Origin: Gammaproteobacteria bacterium
GTDB lineage: Bacteria; Pseudomonadota; Gammaproteobacteria; Enterobacterales; Kangiellaceae
Length of the DNA: 64,000 bases
NCBI GenBank assembly: GCA_013373375.1
Contig: JABXHY010000009.1
Location: 1 to 64,000 of the forward strand
Direction of reading: 5' to 3'
Within the stretch, counting starts at the first letter, position 1. Each line of letters begins with the position of its first letter. This document shows, one piece after another, positions 44,640 through 60,000 of the stretch. A program made the position numbers and the translations under genes. Below the pieces are notes generated by a model, which was not told the origin of the DNA, did no database searches, and worked only from the letters and a program-made list of their open reading frames with translations.

Positions 44640-45077
44640 TCACTCCAGTTCAGATGGCTCCTTAAGCTTGCCTCCACTATTGTTTATATCATTACCCCAA
44701 GTATTGTAAATTGCCTTATATGCCTCAAGGAAAAATAAACGAGGGTTTTCTATTACCCATTTGCTTGGTAGTGAAAAGCCATCCTCTGCTTCAAGCATTG
44801 ATTCAATCAGTTCAACGAAATCAAATTCTGTATTTGAAAGAGTTTCTTCTAACTTTTTAGCTAATGCTTCCTTGTGCTTTATTGAATACCGTTCAACAAT
44901 TTTTCCGGAAAACATATATTTATTAAATAAAGCCTTCAGATCTGCAGGATTATTGGGATCGTACTTGTTCAGCTCTTCACCTAGATCTTCTTCTCTATCA
45001 AAAACATCAAATTCAGCTAAAAAATATGCAGGTGAAACAATAAAATCAAAATTTGTACCAGGTATTTTTAATGTCAT
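44640..45077 (-). CDS. probable immunity protein for the Rhs/YD toxin
   Basis: This 145-aa acidic soluble protein has no signal peptide. It begins 12 bases after the stop of the giant YD-repeat gene, in the same direction, with GGAG (GATAGGAG) before ATG 45077. That is the usual position of the cognate immunity gene of a polymorphic toxin. The fold appears mostly helical (KALFNKYMFSGKIVERYSI, HKEALAKKLEETLSN, FVELIESMLEAE). No Imm family was identified. Immunity is inferred from location, size and acidity. Confidence 0.75.
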   Translation of the reverse strand: MTLKIPGTNFDFIVSPAYFLAEFDVFDREEDLGEELNKYDPNNPADLKALFNKYMFSGKIVERYSIKHKEALAKKLEETLSNTEFDFVELIESMLEAEDGFSLPSKWVIENPRLFFLEAYKAIYNTWGNDINNSGGKLKEPSELE

Positions 45078-45089
45078 TTCTAACTCCTA

Positions 45090-48000
45090 TCACCTCTTAG
45101 GGTAAGCCGTATATGGCATTAAAGTATTCTTGTCCAATGGGACTATCCAATTATTCATGCTTGGATGAAAATGAGGGTTTAATAAATCTTGGTTATTTTT
45201 AGTAAAGCCCCAACCAACACTTGAATCATAAGATCCAATCACTGCTGGTTTATTAGGATTGCCATTCATAAAGTAGTTGTATTCAGTAAGTCCTCTAGCT
45301 TGCCGTGAAGTAGCTTCATTTAAAACATGCATTTGAGTCTGCCAATCTTTAAATTGAGAGCTCGGTTGCGGATAATTTCCAGGAACCAAGTGATTTCTGG
45401 GATGGGCCCCAGTTATAGACCGTTGCTTTAGATTAGGATCTATTGGTATATCTGGTCCATGTTTATCAACAAAATGAGGATTCAATCCTGGATATTCAGA
45501 ACTTAATTGAGTCTCGTAGTTTCTTACCCAACGCTCTGCATTGCTTTCCACTTTTTGCTGCATTAACGCAGATCTTTCGCTACTTGATAAATGTCCCCAT
45601 TTTGCGCGCAATGGTTCTGCTCGAGTCATTTGCGTATTTGGAACATCTATTTTTTTAGCCGAATCAGGGAGTGCCTTATCTACCTTTCTTGCTAAGTTAC
45701 CAGCTTTCCCCATGGTTTTTAAAGCAATTTCTTCTGGAGCTAAAAGTGTTTCGACCAAGAATAACTGTGTATCGAAAGCAACATAACCTGTAGCTTTTTC
45801 CCATCCACCCGTATCATACGCAGCTTCAATCTCACTGGTATATCTATCAACAATATTCGGCAATAATGCTGTTGTTTCAGGGAAATGAACCGATCCGTAT
45901 ATTCGAGTATTCACATCATAGTTCAACATCGCAGAACCAGCGAGACTAAATAATCCATTTACAGTTCCATATGCTGTGTCTATTAACTTGTGAACAGCTT
46001 CCTCTTGAGCAATGTTTCCGTTAAAACCCAAATAGTTAGTTCCCCAAGACAGGAAGTTCGAAACTCCTTGCAAAAAAGATTCCCCAGCATTAAACATTCT
46101 TTGTTTATGGTAAAAATCGACTTTAAGAAGTGAAGGTCCGTCGTATTCTCCATTTTTTTGCCAATTTAAATAGTCGTTGAACGAGTAGTCTGTCTTGACA
46201 CGCGAAAAGTCTGTCGCTCGTAAACCATTCGTGGCCCACTCAGTCTTACCTTCAACATTGTACTGATTCACAAAACTATCGTTGCCTAATTTTACGCCAT
46301 TTAGTATTACTTGATGATTGCCACTCTGATCAATGTTTCGACTTAAATTAAAGTCCCTTCTAGCTTGAATATGAATTTTTTCTAATAAATCTGCAGTTTG
46401 ATCACTCATCTGGCCTTTTGAATTAATTAAAGCTCTTGGATTATAGCGGTCAAGGAAATCTTCCGCGTTTCCCTTACTTGCGAAATACCCCTGCTCCAGT
46501 AGCCCTCCGTTTATTTCATAATCACCAGGAATAATATCGTAAGGTTCGAGAGAGCTAACTCCTTCATATTTTGGATTGCGACCACCTGAGCCAGTCGAGC
46601 TACCACTACCTCCACTTCTTGACTTGCCGTAACCAGACTCACGAATTCCTCGCTCAATTTCATACCCAATACTACTCCCGATAGCATTACCGAACGCATC
46701 CGCGGCGACCATCATCCAATCGTACTTGCCTTGATTTGCTATAACTCTTGAAAGAGAAGAAACACTTGTCGATGCATAACCTTTACCTAACTTCGCAAAG
46801 AAGTTATTGCTCCAATCACCATTCTTTCCTCCACCAATTTCATTAATCGGAGAGGCTAACACTGAACCGGCCAAACCTGCCCAATCAAACTTTGAACTGC
46901 CATTATCAATTGCTAAATTTGTAATATAACTCGCAGAATGCGAGACAATTGCCTGTGTCGCTCGAATGCCAACTCTTGAAAAATAATCGAGTCCCTTAAT
47001 AAATTCATCAGCGTTCTCTGCTCCTCCGGCAAACCCCTGCGCTACACCTGCTGTCGCAGCACCAGAAACCGCTCCAACAGCAACATCTTTCCAGTTAAAC
47101 CCTTGCTGCATATCTAGTGCAATTGATGTTAACTGTGAGGCCGTAGAAGCAATAGCACCGCTAGCCGCACCTGCAACAATTGGTGCCCATGCAGCACCAA
47201 CCAATGTCTTAAAATAAGGTGTTAATAACCCTTTTGATATCACAGCAGCGGCAACAGCAACAGCCGTAATAAGCACGGTTTTTATTATCAAACAAGCTTT
47301 ATCAGGTTCTGGAGGAGGAACAAATTGAGGTGCCGGATTAGTATTACCAATTACATCAAGAGGGTTATACGGCTTGAATGTCTCGCTGTTATTATTGATG
47401 TTACTAACTACGTTAGGAACTTTAAGTAGCTCTCCCTCTTGTAGCGTACTGTCTTCCGATAAACCGTTTGCATCGGCAATTAAATACCAAAGTGACGAAT
47501 CGCCAAATACCGATTGCGCAATACTTCTTAGTGTGTCGCCACTATTTACCGTGTAGCCTCCAGGTGTATTTGCCGGATAAGACGAAGAAACTGCTTGGTA
47601 ATTAAAGTCAAAATCGGGTGTCGTTAATATCTCTCCTGCGGATCCAATTTGATTTCCTTTGTAATAAAAATAATCTTGTCCTTTCGTACCATCTAACCGG
47701 AATAAAATATTCCCTTCGCGAGACGATATAAAATCACGATCAATGCGTCCATCGTTGCCCCTTCCATTGGCACTCATCATTACACCTCGAGCGTCATACT
47801 TATGGATGACTTCTCCAGGTCGATAGTACGGAGCAGTAGTTCTTACCAAGTCGGAGGCAAGTTTGTAGCTTGAATAGCCTTGATATTGCTTATAATAAGT
47901 CGTGTTGTAATCTTCAACACTTACATAATAGATCTCAAAATCGTAAGGCGGTGTTATATACCTAATCCTCTTCTCTCGCTTAAAAACTGTAGTTTTATAA

Positions 48001-51000
48001 CTGCTAAGATTCCCTGCTGCATCGTAAGCGTCCTCCTTAGAGTAATCAGATTGAACCTTTATGACAGATTGAGTGTTTCCATCTTCTTCGACCGTATCGA
48101 ATTCAAATTGCCATTGAATTCGATCGTCATCGTAATAAGTCATTGAAGTATGAGAATCAAATACACCGTTTTCATAATTAAACGCTGCAGTTACTCTCCC
48201 TTGGTAATCATAGGCTTTCCTGACTTGAGTTTTATAAATTCCTGTTTCAAAAGCTTTCCACTGATACCAGATACCCGATAATTTCGAAAAGTCTTCTGTA
48301 ACTTCCTGTCCTTTTAAACTCGATACTCCAGGAGTTACTTGTATTTCATCTGGAGGATTATCGTCATCATCATTATCTTCAACGAGATAGTCCAAATTCT
48401 CCCAATTAGTTCGTTTGTCGATACGATTTACTTGTCCAAGATCGTTATAAAAGTAAAGTTCTTGACTAAATTTATTACCACGAACTTCTCTTGAAGCAGA
48501 CTGACCATTATGGATAATTCTTGCTCGACCATAATAATCATATGCTTTATCAAAAGTTTCAGAGAATACTCGCTGACCAATATTATTATAAGTAAGTTTA
48601 ATTCCTTTCCCGGCATCAATATCTATACCGTTTCCAGTTTTTACCCCCTTACTTACAATCATTCGATTATTTTCATCGTAATCATAATAGTGGTTAACTG
48701 AACCAACAGAGCTTGAGTCACGTTGATCGAATACGGTTACGACATTGCGACGATTACCATTTTCATCGTATTTATAATCTAAATACCTTATTCCAGTTGT
48801 ATCTTTAGTATTGCCACTTATTTTTTGTCGACTTTGGGGGCTTGTTAGTCTAGTCAATCTATTATGAGTATCGAATTCGTAATTAACTTCTCGCGAAATT
48901 TCTAGAGTTTTATTGATCGTTATTACTTCGCCTTCTTCATAATCATTATCATAAGAATCACCATTATCTGAATCATATCTTGGGTCATCCATCTCATAAG
49001 ATTCACTCGCTACTCGAACAGTTTCGTGATTCTCCTTGGTTCGATTTCCAATAACGTCGTATTCAAATTCGGAAGTTTCCTCATATTGAACATGATAATC
49101 AATTACTCGACCATACCGGTAATAATCTGAAGAGTTGCTTCCACCGTAGTAATCCAGTACAGCTTCATCAGGAGCGGTTTGAATGATTCTTTTTAGTAAT
49201 CCATTTTGATAATATTCGTAAGATCGGCTCTCAAGCTCTTCCCCTTCCCAGTAAATATTGTCAGTTATTAACTGCCCGAGATCGTTATAATTATAATTGG
49301 TTTCACGACCTTGTAGGTCGGTACTTTTTATCAGCCGTCCTGTGCCAATATCATAGTCCCAAGTTTTATGCTTAAAATCAGAATCCGCTTGTCGAGTATT
49401 ACCGTCGGACTCGTAAACCTTATTACCTAGCATATCGTATTGGTAATGCAGCTCTAAACCTGCACCATTACGAGTTTTAAGTACCTTTCCAGACTGATCG
49501 AACTGGCTGTATTCGTAAGCGCTTTTTGCAGTATTAAAATAACGAGTCGTGCGAGCACGGTTGCCTGCCTGATCATAATCGTAAGCTCTCAAATCAATCT
49601 CGATATCTTTACGAACGATGCCTGATTTAGTCACCAAACCTGCCTCGTTATAATGTTCGGTGGTAATGGTGCCTATCGCATTTTTGGTGGCAATTTTTTC
49701 ACCATAGGCGTTGTAACCATAAAAGGTGCTATTACCGAGAGCATCGGTTTCACTTATCAAATTACCAGCGATGTCGTAGGTTTTATATTGAATATTACCT
49801 TTCGCATCGGTGACTGATAATAATTGTCCAGCAATATTGTAAGTGTACTCAGTAGTTGGTGTAATGTACTGTTCGGCATTACCCATTGCGTCCATAAACT
49901 CAACTCTTGGTGCCACTTTTTTGGTGACTTTATTGAGTTGATTGAACTGGAAAGTGGTGACGGCAAAGCCATTATCCGCGGCATCGTGCTTTTCTTTTAC
50001 CTCAATAGCATTACCCCAGGCGTCATAAGATTGTTGAACTTCTGGCCGCTGTAAAGTATTGCTATTTAATTTACCAGTGAATGTAGGCAGTTGTTGTCGG
50101 GTTAACCGCCCAAGCAAATCGTATTGATTGATCGTTGTTTGCTGACCACCAATCACTTGTTTGGTAACTCTTCCCTGTAAATCGTATTGGAAGGTTTTAT
50201 CAATTCCTTGCTCAGTCGAACTGATCAACAAGCCATTTTTGTCGTAGTCATAACTAGCGAGCGTAATTTCAGATCTACCCGACCTTTTTATCGTAGATGA
50301 CACTTGCTCACCAAAAGCATTAAACTCCGCTCGTTGAGTAATTTGCTTAGTCGAACCATCAATTGTTGCGTCGGTAGTCGTAGCCACTTGGCGACCAAGC
50401 GAGTCATAACTGTATTTTACTTTAGTTGTGTAGTTGTAATTACCTTCACTCCAATCATCAAAAGACTTATAAATATTACGAGATACCTGGATAACACGTC
50501 CAAAATCATCATACTGATAGAAAGTGCTACTACCAGACGCATTTATATGGCGAGTTTTATTTCCAACTTTATCGAAGAAATAATAATTTACACGGTCTGC
50601 TGCAACATTTTGATCTTGGCCAGAGCTTTGCTTATCTTTTAAAGTGTTGCCATGAATGTCCAAATAATATTCTGTGGTTGGGGATGTAAAAAAGTATTGT
50701 TCAAAAGCATTGACATAATCATTTGCGACCTGTCTTGCATATTCAGTAGTTCTTGTCATTCGACCGAGAGCATCATAACGGTTAGTAACCCACTGACCGA
50801 GCTCATCGCGGTGAGCTCTTAAATTACCAACCTGGTCATACTCCCATTCATTGAATACAAGAGCATTTTGGTTTGAAGTTCCTCGAGATTCTTTAACCTT
50901 CTGATTTAATGCATTGTACTCGTATTGAGTAATTCTGTTATAACCAATGACTGCATTGCCATTTCCGGGGGCTAATGGTAATTCATTTCCAACCGGTCCA

Positions 51001-54000
51001 GTCAACTGACGAGCGTAGTCGATAGTTTGAATGACATTGTTGTACGCATCGTAAGTTTTGGTTGATAAGTAATTTTCAGAATTCAGAAGACCAACCTGTC
51101 GATTATTGTCGTCATAAAAGAAACGAGTTGTTGCCCAATCATTTGCATTTACTTTAGTTGACTCTGATATCAAATTACTAAAAGCATCATATTCAAATTT
51201 TTTCTCTGGAGTATCCGAATAATCTGTCCCGTCAATTGACTGTGCAATAAAATAAGATTCTTCATGAGACTGATAGACTCTGCTTTTATTATTTTTTCCA
51301 TCATATTCAACATTTATCTCACGATCTCTTAACGACGATCGCACCAATCTTGACTCGATATCGTCGGCTGAAATTTCAGAGAATCCGATATCACTCAGAT
51401 CAATCGCGTTTGCATAACGAATTGTTTTTACCACATTACCGAAAGCATCATGCTCATACTGAGTAATGTAGCCCTCTGAATCGACGCTGAACTTCTCTTG
51501 AGAATTCTTATTGTATACTTTATAACTTATGTGGTCGCCAACGTCACGATTAACGACTGCTAGTCCATAAGCGTTATACAGTGTTTCACTACTGCTTTCG
51601 CTAAACGCTCTTGTTGGATGAATTACTTTTGTTTGATTGCCTAATTTATCATACTCATAACGGGTCTCTCGCTCAGAATCAGTACCAGTAGCATCTTTAA
51701 TTGAAGTAACGTTGCCATTGTAATCGTAAGAGAAAGATTGCTTTTTTCGCGAAGAAAATTCCCTCAACGAACGTCCATTATATTGATAATGTGTCACTTC
51801 TGGTGAAACTTCTTCAATTAATTGGTTATTGGCATTGTAAATATAATCCCAAGTATGACCTCGTTTATTGGTCATACTGATTTGGTTTCCATTGGCATCA
51901 TATTGATAAGTTTCACTATAACCAATTGCATCCGTTGTGCGTATTACCTGATTAAGTTGGTTATATTCGTACTTAGTGGATTGATAATTCGGTAGCGCAC
52001 CTTCAACTTGATATTCAGATAAGTTATCTAAGTAAATAGGAGCGCCTGAAGTATTTGGTCGACCAAAAGTAAAGGCTCTTATTCGAACTTTGTCCCAATT
52101 TGTTGCTTCAAATCTATGAGAGTAACCTGTATCTCGCTCTTTCCCTTTTTCATATACATAGAGCATTGTATAACCATCATGAGTCTCCAGCTCGACGGAA
52201 TATGTTGTATTATTTTTACTGTCGCCAAGTGTGACCGAGTTAGTGGAAGCATCAGCCCTTTCGTAGGCATAAATTTTTCCATTCGAAAAATGTACATTAT
52301 GACGACGATATTTGGTGTCAGAATATGAGTAGTGGTTATCGATAGCGACAGATAAATACTCATAATTTGTGTTTTCTACTAAAACCTCTGCTCGAAAACC
52401 TTTCCCTGATTCATAATTTTGAAAATTTCGATAAATACCAGGCCATGCATTGGCGCTGTGATTACCACGATTAAATACAACCTTACCGTCTCGATGGTAA
52501 ACTAAATTTGGATGAGAGGAGGTGTTGTTGATAACACCAATTAAGTTTTCATTGAAGTCTTGAGCGAAAGATGTACGTAACTCTCTCATCACATCGGCTT
52601 CCGTTCTTACCGCCTCTGCATTTATCTGCTTATCGTAACTTCTAGTTTCAACGACATTTCCATTATCATCGAGAATATTTTCAGTAACGTAGCGCTCAGC
52701 GTCAATAACAAAACGCTGCTGACCTACTGCATTGTAAACGTAACGAGTCGACTGATATTCACTTCCTTCAGGTAATGTAAAACCAGACCATTCTGTTGGA
52801 GTACTATTGTCAGAGTCGACTATCTCTAACTGTGGCTTTACTGCGAACAGGTAAGAATCATTATGACCCTCGTCGGTATTATGTTTTCTTAAAATTAATT
52901 TTCCTGTAACAGCGCCCTCTGGAGCAATACCAGTCGCAAATATTCGCTTGTAGCCCGATAACCACCGACCGCCCGTCCTTTCTCGAGCATTTTGTGACGC
53001 GCTATTGGTAGCTGTTGCGCTGATAAATTCACCTTCAGAGTTCAGCCACACAATATGTATCGAAACAGTGGCACGGTGAGCCCCAGTGTAGGCAGAGAAC
53101 GTATAGTGTTTGCCTTCAGTTACTTTTGTATTTAGCTCAAGTTGCTGGTAGGCATCTTCTATGTCTGGAGCAGATTGACGCAACCAATAAGTCTTGGCAT
53201 TAGTATCGTTTAATGACCAAAAGTCCGACAGCTGTGTTCCCTGGCTGGTAGCATCTGTTCTCCAGAACGTTTTCTCCCAACCATTCGGCAAACTCGATGA
53301 ACTTGAGAATAATGGGTTATTAAGCTTATTGCGATCTAGCGAACCTAAGTCAAGCTGAGAGCTCTCAAAACTTGCTCGCTTATCATATTTGCGGACTTCA
53401 ATCAGCTGGTCAGATTCATCATAAATATTTTCGGTAACGTAACGTTCAGGATCTACAATGTATTTAACTCTATTTAAAGCATCATAAACAAAATGAGTAG
53501 CTATTTGATTTTGTAAATCAATAGGAAGAAAGTTATTAGTGTATCTTTTTCGCTGGCGAATAGTTTCTGCGTTATAGGCTAAATTAACTTCTCCAATTAA
53601 ACCGCTTCCCCTCACCGAAACAGATTTTACGCTGATGATTTCAACCCCAGGCTGCAATAAAGAAATATCCGCTTGTAAATCTCGATTTATCGTTTTCCAA
53701 GTTCCATCTTTAACGTCACTACCAATAAAGTGCCACAGGTAACCTCCTGTCGAATAAGGATCACGATCATCTGAGCGATAGGCAATGGTTTTAATACCAT
53801 GAGTTGTTTGTAATTCTACATAGACAAAGAAATTTTCAGTAAACTTCAAATCAATAGACAGTTCAGTGACTTTACCCGTATTAAAATTCCCACCAACTTC
53901 TTCTTGATGTAGCCTGTAAGCATTTGCGCCTCCCAAACCACTCAGCTTAGTCACATTGGTTTTCTTTTCACTGTCATAAACAGAGGTTACTGTGGCTCCT

Positions 54001-57000
54001 GGAGGGTCATTATCGTAAATATCCCACACTGCTGATTGTGTAATATCATTGAAATTTTTAGAAAATGAGTTACCGAGTGCTAATGAGTTCGATGAGAACG
54101 AATCGTGTTTAATTGAAGCAATAACATTCCCATTTTGATCGTATTTATTCTCGGTGATATTACCTTCAGGATCTTTACTAAAGACAATTCGACCTGCAGC
54201 ATCATAAAGGTACTCTGTTGTCGTTGGCTCTGGAAAGTTATTAGAAAGATCATACTCAGATACGTTATCGACTGTTAATTCTCGTCCAACATTCTCAGGG
54301 CCACCTCGAGTGTACATAGTAAACCAAAGATCATCCCAATTAGTTGTTTCAAATTCTTTCGACCATCCATTTTCTCTAGAAGCTCCCTTTTCAAAAATAT
54401 AGATAATAGTTTTATCCCCGAGGGCTTCTAGCTCTACTACATAAGTCGTATTAGGGGCTAACTCTGTTAGTGGGTCTACCACATCAGACAAGTCTTGTCG
54501 TTCAAAGCTCTTAATTTGGCCATCGTGAAAATAAGCGCCTTGAAACTTAAAATCAGCGTCAAACCACTCATTACTATTATCGATAGCCACCATAAATAAC
54601 TCATCACCAATTGTTTCACCAGTGCTGACTTCTGCTCGATAACCCATGCCAGAACGGTAAACTTGCACAGGCGCGGCGACTTTTGCCCAAGTTTCAGATT
54701 CACGATATCCCGTATTAAATACAAGCTTTCCATCTTCATTTCGGATTAAATCTCTGTGAGATGAAAAATTTCCAACTAATGGACTCGTACTACTAGAGAA
54801 ATCTTGGTACCAGTTTAATCGTAATGCTAACTCAAAGTCTCGTTCAGTAGTAACTGCATCAATGTTGATTTGTTTATCAAATCGCTCTGTCTTTATTATT
54901 TGGCCTAGATTATTAAACGTATTTTTTGTTACATATCCACTTTGATTTGCAATATAAGTATTTCGACCAAGTGCATCATAAGCAAAACTCTGCTTGGTGT
55001 AAGATAATGAAGATACAGTCTCAGAATAGTTATCAAGGATAATTTTTCCTGGAGCTAAAGTGAATACATTTGGCGAAATTCTAGTAGAAGCATTAAAATT
55101 AACTTCGCCAATAGCGGCTGACGAATTGACAGACATATGGTGGCTAACACCAGAAATTCTTAAAGCTCCAGATTTATAAATATAAATCGATGATCCTGAA
55201 GCCGACGTTTCAATTTCAACAGTATATGATTGCCCCTCTTCCATAAATATGGTTTTTGGGAAATCAATTGTCTGGTCATTTGATGATAAGATATTAATTC
55301 TTAATTTGTTTACTCCAGTAATATCACCACTTGCTATTGATGCCTCATTAACTTTTTGAGCGTTATCAGCAATTATTACATCATCATCGGTATCAGAATC
55401 ATCATCTGAGTCATCCGTATCGTCAGGTACTTCGATCGACACTGCGTCTCTTCTAATTTCAATGCCATGAAAATAATCTCCTGCATCATTTTCTAATACA
55501 GCACGAAAATTTATAGCGTTTAAGACATCAACTCCTGAAATATCAAAACGAGTCGTAACGTTTTCCACGAGTTGATAACCAACATTTCTCTTTACAGAAT
55601 GCCGCTGCTCCTCTTGACCATACTTGTTCTTGAATACCAATGCCCCATTATTATGTTGTATGGTATTTTGAGACAACTCACCCACTTCCGAAAAGTCAAA
55701 TGCTTGGCTAGATAGGTCATCAAAGCTTTCATTTAATGGAGAAAACTGACTACCTTCTACTGTGTTACGAATGTCTATTTCAGACCAATTGATTTTACTC
55801 GCTACCGGTTGTTGAAACTTTCTCACCTCAATAATATTATTGGATGAATCATAGATGTTTTGAGTAACATAACTTTCAGGGTCTATAACGAAAGTTAAGC
55901 GATTAGCACTGTCAAAAGTATAATGAGTTAAATTACCATTACCATCTGCGCGCCTAATTACGTTGCCTACTTCATCGTAAGATTTGTAAGTTGAAATATT
56001 AGCGCCACCTTCATCCCGCACAGTCTCAATGACACGATTGAGCTCATCGTAGTAAAAACGTGTTGCTACGCCTTTAGCATCTATAATACGAATACGATTG
56101 TTATTATCATCGTACTCATACTGTGTAGTAATGTTAAGACCGCTGAAGTCTTTTATTTCTTTTATTAGAAGTCCATCATCAGAATACTCTAATCTTGTTT
56201 CAACTCCATTAGCGTCGAACTGCGATTTAACTTGTCCTGCGTCATCATAAGTTTGACTGGTTGTTATATTTAAACCGTCAGGATCTTGTCGAGTTTCAAT
56301 TAAACGATTATTTTTATCATAATCAAATAAAGTAATATTTCCATTAGCGTCAATTGAACGCGTTACATTGTCTTGTTTATCGTATTCGTACTCATTGGTA
56401 ATAGCGAGACCATCTGGGTCTATAATAGTCTTTATTCGTCTACCAAGATCGTCAAAGATATAATCGGTAACTTTCTCGCTGGAAGTTCCTGAAGCTTCAA
56501 TAACTCGTACTTGATTGCCGAGCCCATCGTATTCAAATGCTGTTCGAATATTGAGTCCACCAGCATCCTTTACAATTTCATTAACTTGACCAAGTTTGTC
56601 ATAATGCGTTTCCGTGACAACGCCACGAGGATCAGTAGTCGTTAATACTTGTCCCTTACCATCATAACTATAAGCAGTAGTTAAGTTTAACCCTTCTGAG
56701 TCAAGCGTCTCGGTTAGAACTCGTCCGACTTTGTCATAGGCATATTCAGTTCGAATATTTCTTTCATCGAGGCTCCAGATTAAACGTCCTGTTTGATCAT
56801 AGCCAAAATGTTGTAATCCTCCCTCTGCATTATCTTGTTCTTCAAGCAGCCCATTATCGTTGTAATAATATTGAGTGGAGTTCCCATTACCATCTATTAC
56901 TTTAACCGTTTCTCCATGCTCGTTGCGGGTGGTAACCATTTGGCTGCCTCCTGGAGAGGTAACAGTAAGCGTTTTATTAGCATCATCGTATTCGTAACGA

Positions 57001-60000
57001 GTTGTTCTTCCCAACTGATCGGTTTGAGTTAAGACTTGACCGAAAGCATCGTAAGTAGTCGCTGTTCGATTGCTGTAAGGATCTTGGGTATAAATCACCT
57101 GACCGCGTTTGTCGTATTGATTTCTATAAGTGTGTCCTAAGCTATTTCTTGTGTAATACACTCGACCAAATGCATCATATCCGTAGGTAGTTACTTGCTC
57201 ATCTATCGCTCCTTGCTGTTGAATTAAAGCACTTAACTCACCTCGTTTACTGTAGAGATAATTAGTTGTTTTAACTCGTCCTGAAAAATCAATTTGCTGG
57301 CTAGTAGAATGCTTCTCACCGAAATAGTTATAAGTATGAACCGTTTCCAGAGGTGTAATTTGATTTTGATTGTCCAGGATGTCTCGTAAGATTTTTCTGA
57401 TTTGACCACGTCGATTGTATTCAAACGTTGTATGAGAATCTTTCTGCTGATCCGCGATCTCGCTCAGTTTATTTTCGATGACTGAATTAACAGCTCCACC
57501 AGAGAGCGACTCCACGTTGTCTATTTTCGTTGCATAGACTGTGGTTGACTCGATTTCGCCAAACGCATTAAAGTTGTTTTTGGTAGCTCCGCCTTCTGCG
57601 TCAATTGTGATCGCGACATTGCCATCAATATCGTAATAAAAAGTGGTTTGCGCACCATTCGCGTCAATACTTTTTACTTTACGTCCTGCGTTATCATAAA
57701 TAAATCGAGTGCCATGGGATGATGCTTTCGCTTCAACATCAGTATCAGTCGCATCGTCTTCAAGTTGATTTGCCCCCACACCATTAACCGTATGAGTTAT
57801 ACGACCCAATTCATCATAAGACCTATATGAACGACGTACAGCATTATCCGAACCTGCCTTAGTCTTTATTAGATTCCCTACTTCGTCATAAGAATACTCA
57901 GTCACAGTTCCTTCGTAGTTAGTTTCTTTTATCAATTGACCTAGCTGATTGTATTCATAAGCACTGACACGATCTATCGTTGAATACTTTACAGAAATGT
58001 AAGCGTTAGGTGTTACCTTATTATAAAACTCTACTTGACGAATTAAGTTTCCGTCCAGGTCGTAGCTAAATCGGGTGTAATAATTTTCTGCATCAACCTT
58101 GCCAGTCATTTGTCCAAGAGTGTTGTAATAGTAGTGAGTAACCTGATCTCCAGGAGAAGGAATTGGAACTATGTTATCAATATTATTATCATCATTTATC
58201 AAAACACTTTTCGCATACTTGATAACTTTAATTAGATGACCGGCATCATCGTACACATTTTCTGTTAATGCCTTTTCGGCATCGAGTTGGTAAATAACTC
58301 TTCCAGTATCGTCGTAAGACGTTCTTTGAATTCGGTTACCTATTTGAGTCCTTATAAGACGTCCAGCGCCGTCATATTTATATGTGGTAACTAAATTTTC
58401 GGCATCTTTGGATTCAATTAACTTTCCTGTTGAATCGAATACTTGTGTAACGATTCGATCATTACTGGTTTGGGTTGGACGTACAATTGAAAAATCAGAT
58501 TGAATTACTTCACCTGCTGACGAGATCCAAGTTCGGGTATCGACTTCAGTCGCATAGGCGATCGTTTCAATAACTTGCCCTCGCAAGTTACGTTTATATT
58601 CTACAGCTGATCCTGAGCCATCGACCTCTGCTTTAATACGACCTGCAGCATCATAAAACACATAACTGATTGCTCCATCGGAACCTTTGGTCGCTCTTAG
58701 TTGACCTGCCTCATTGTAATAAAATAATGAAACACCAAGGTTATCATCGTCACCAAGTCGATTTGCCTGAGAAATACTGACGATTCTTCCCGCAGCATCG
58801 TAAACAGTTGTAGTAGATAAACCATCAGCACTTTTGGCCACGATTTTCTGCTTATTGTCGGCATAGTGTGTAGACGAGCTTACGCCATGAGCATCTTGAG
58901 TCCCGAGTAACCTCCCAAGCCCATCATAGAAATACAATGTCCTGAAATCGTCTTGGTCGGCAGTTGCAGTTCCCCTTGGACTAATTGTTTCTAACAACCT
59001 GCCCATATAATCGTGGACATATACTGTTGTTCTCTCTGTTCCAGAAATGCCCTGTCCAGTTGAATCAATTTGTGCATATTGAGTTGATCTAGAGAGTTGC
59101 CCTCGGAAATCATATTGATACGAAGTAAGTTGTGCCTTGCTTTGATCAATCGATGATAGCCAATTCAATAAGTCAGTAGCTGATGGTGACTCATCTTGTG
59201 CTAGTCCCGAAGCATCATAGCTTGATGCCGTATATACAATTTGGTCCGATAGTAATCCGTTGTTGTAATATTTATATCGCGTTACTTCATTTTCCTGATT
59301 TAAGCGAAATTGAACGTGACCTTCTGAGTCATACACCAATCGACTTATTATCGAGTCTTCAGCTTGAGCAGGCCCATCGCCATCAGGGTCGGATATTAAA
59401 AAGCTCGCTTCTGTGAGTAATTGATTTTTCTCATTGAAAGTACGTTTGATAGTAGTTCCAGTTGGACCTCGCTCAAAAATACGATTACCGCGTGCATCGT
59501 ATTCGTAGATGGTATTTGAATTATCTGCATGGATAATTGCATTTACATTTCCGTCCTGATCATATTTGTAGCGAGTGACTAGTCGCTGACCATCAACTGC
59601 TGGAGTTTCAACACGAGTGATTTGACCATCAGCATTATGAAAATACAGCCAGCTTTGTCCAACTTGGTTTGTGACCTGAGTGTATTGCCCATTCGAGTTT
59701 GATAACCCGAAACGAAAAGTAGTTGTTTCTCCTTCTCCCTGAGTAATCGATCGTATTACTTTATTTCCATTATAGTATTGGTAAGTGAAAGAGATTGTTG
59801 TTCCATCACTTTGAGTAATCGAACTAAGTAAATTACCACCATCTCGACCGTCGTTAATCCCTTCGCCGATGTACTGATAATTGGTTAAGTAGATATTCCC
59901 ATCTTGAATACTGTTATCTTCAGGAGAAAGATCAATGATGGTTTTAGAAAGCCGACCATAGTTGTCATACTCATAATACGCAACCGTGGAGACTAGTGAT

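Noticed and set aside
44474-44677. 67-codon - strand frame overlapping the end of the immunity gene
   Set aside because: It lies in a different frame from both the immunity gene and the protein-like continuation past it, has no ribosome site, and lacks any recognised motif.
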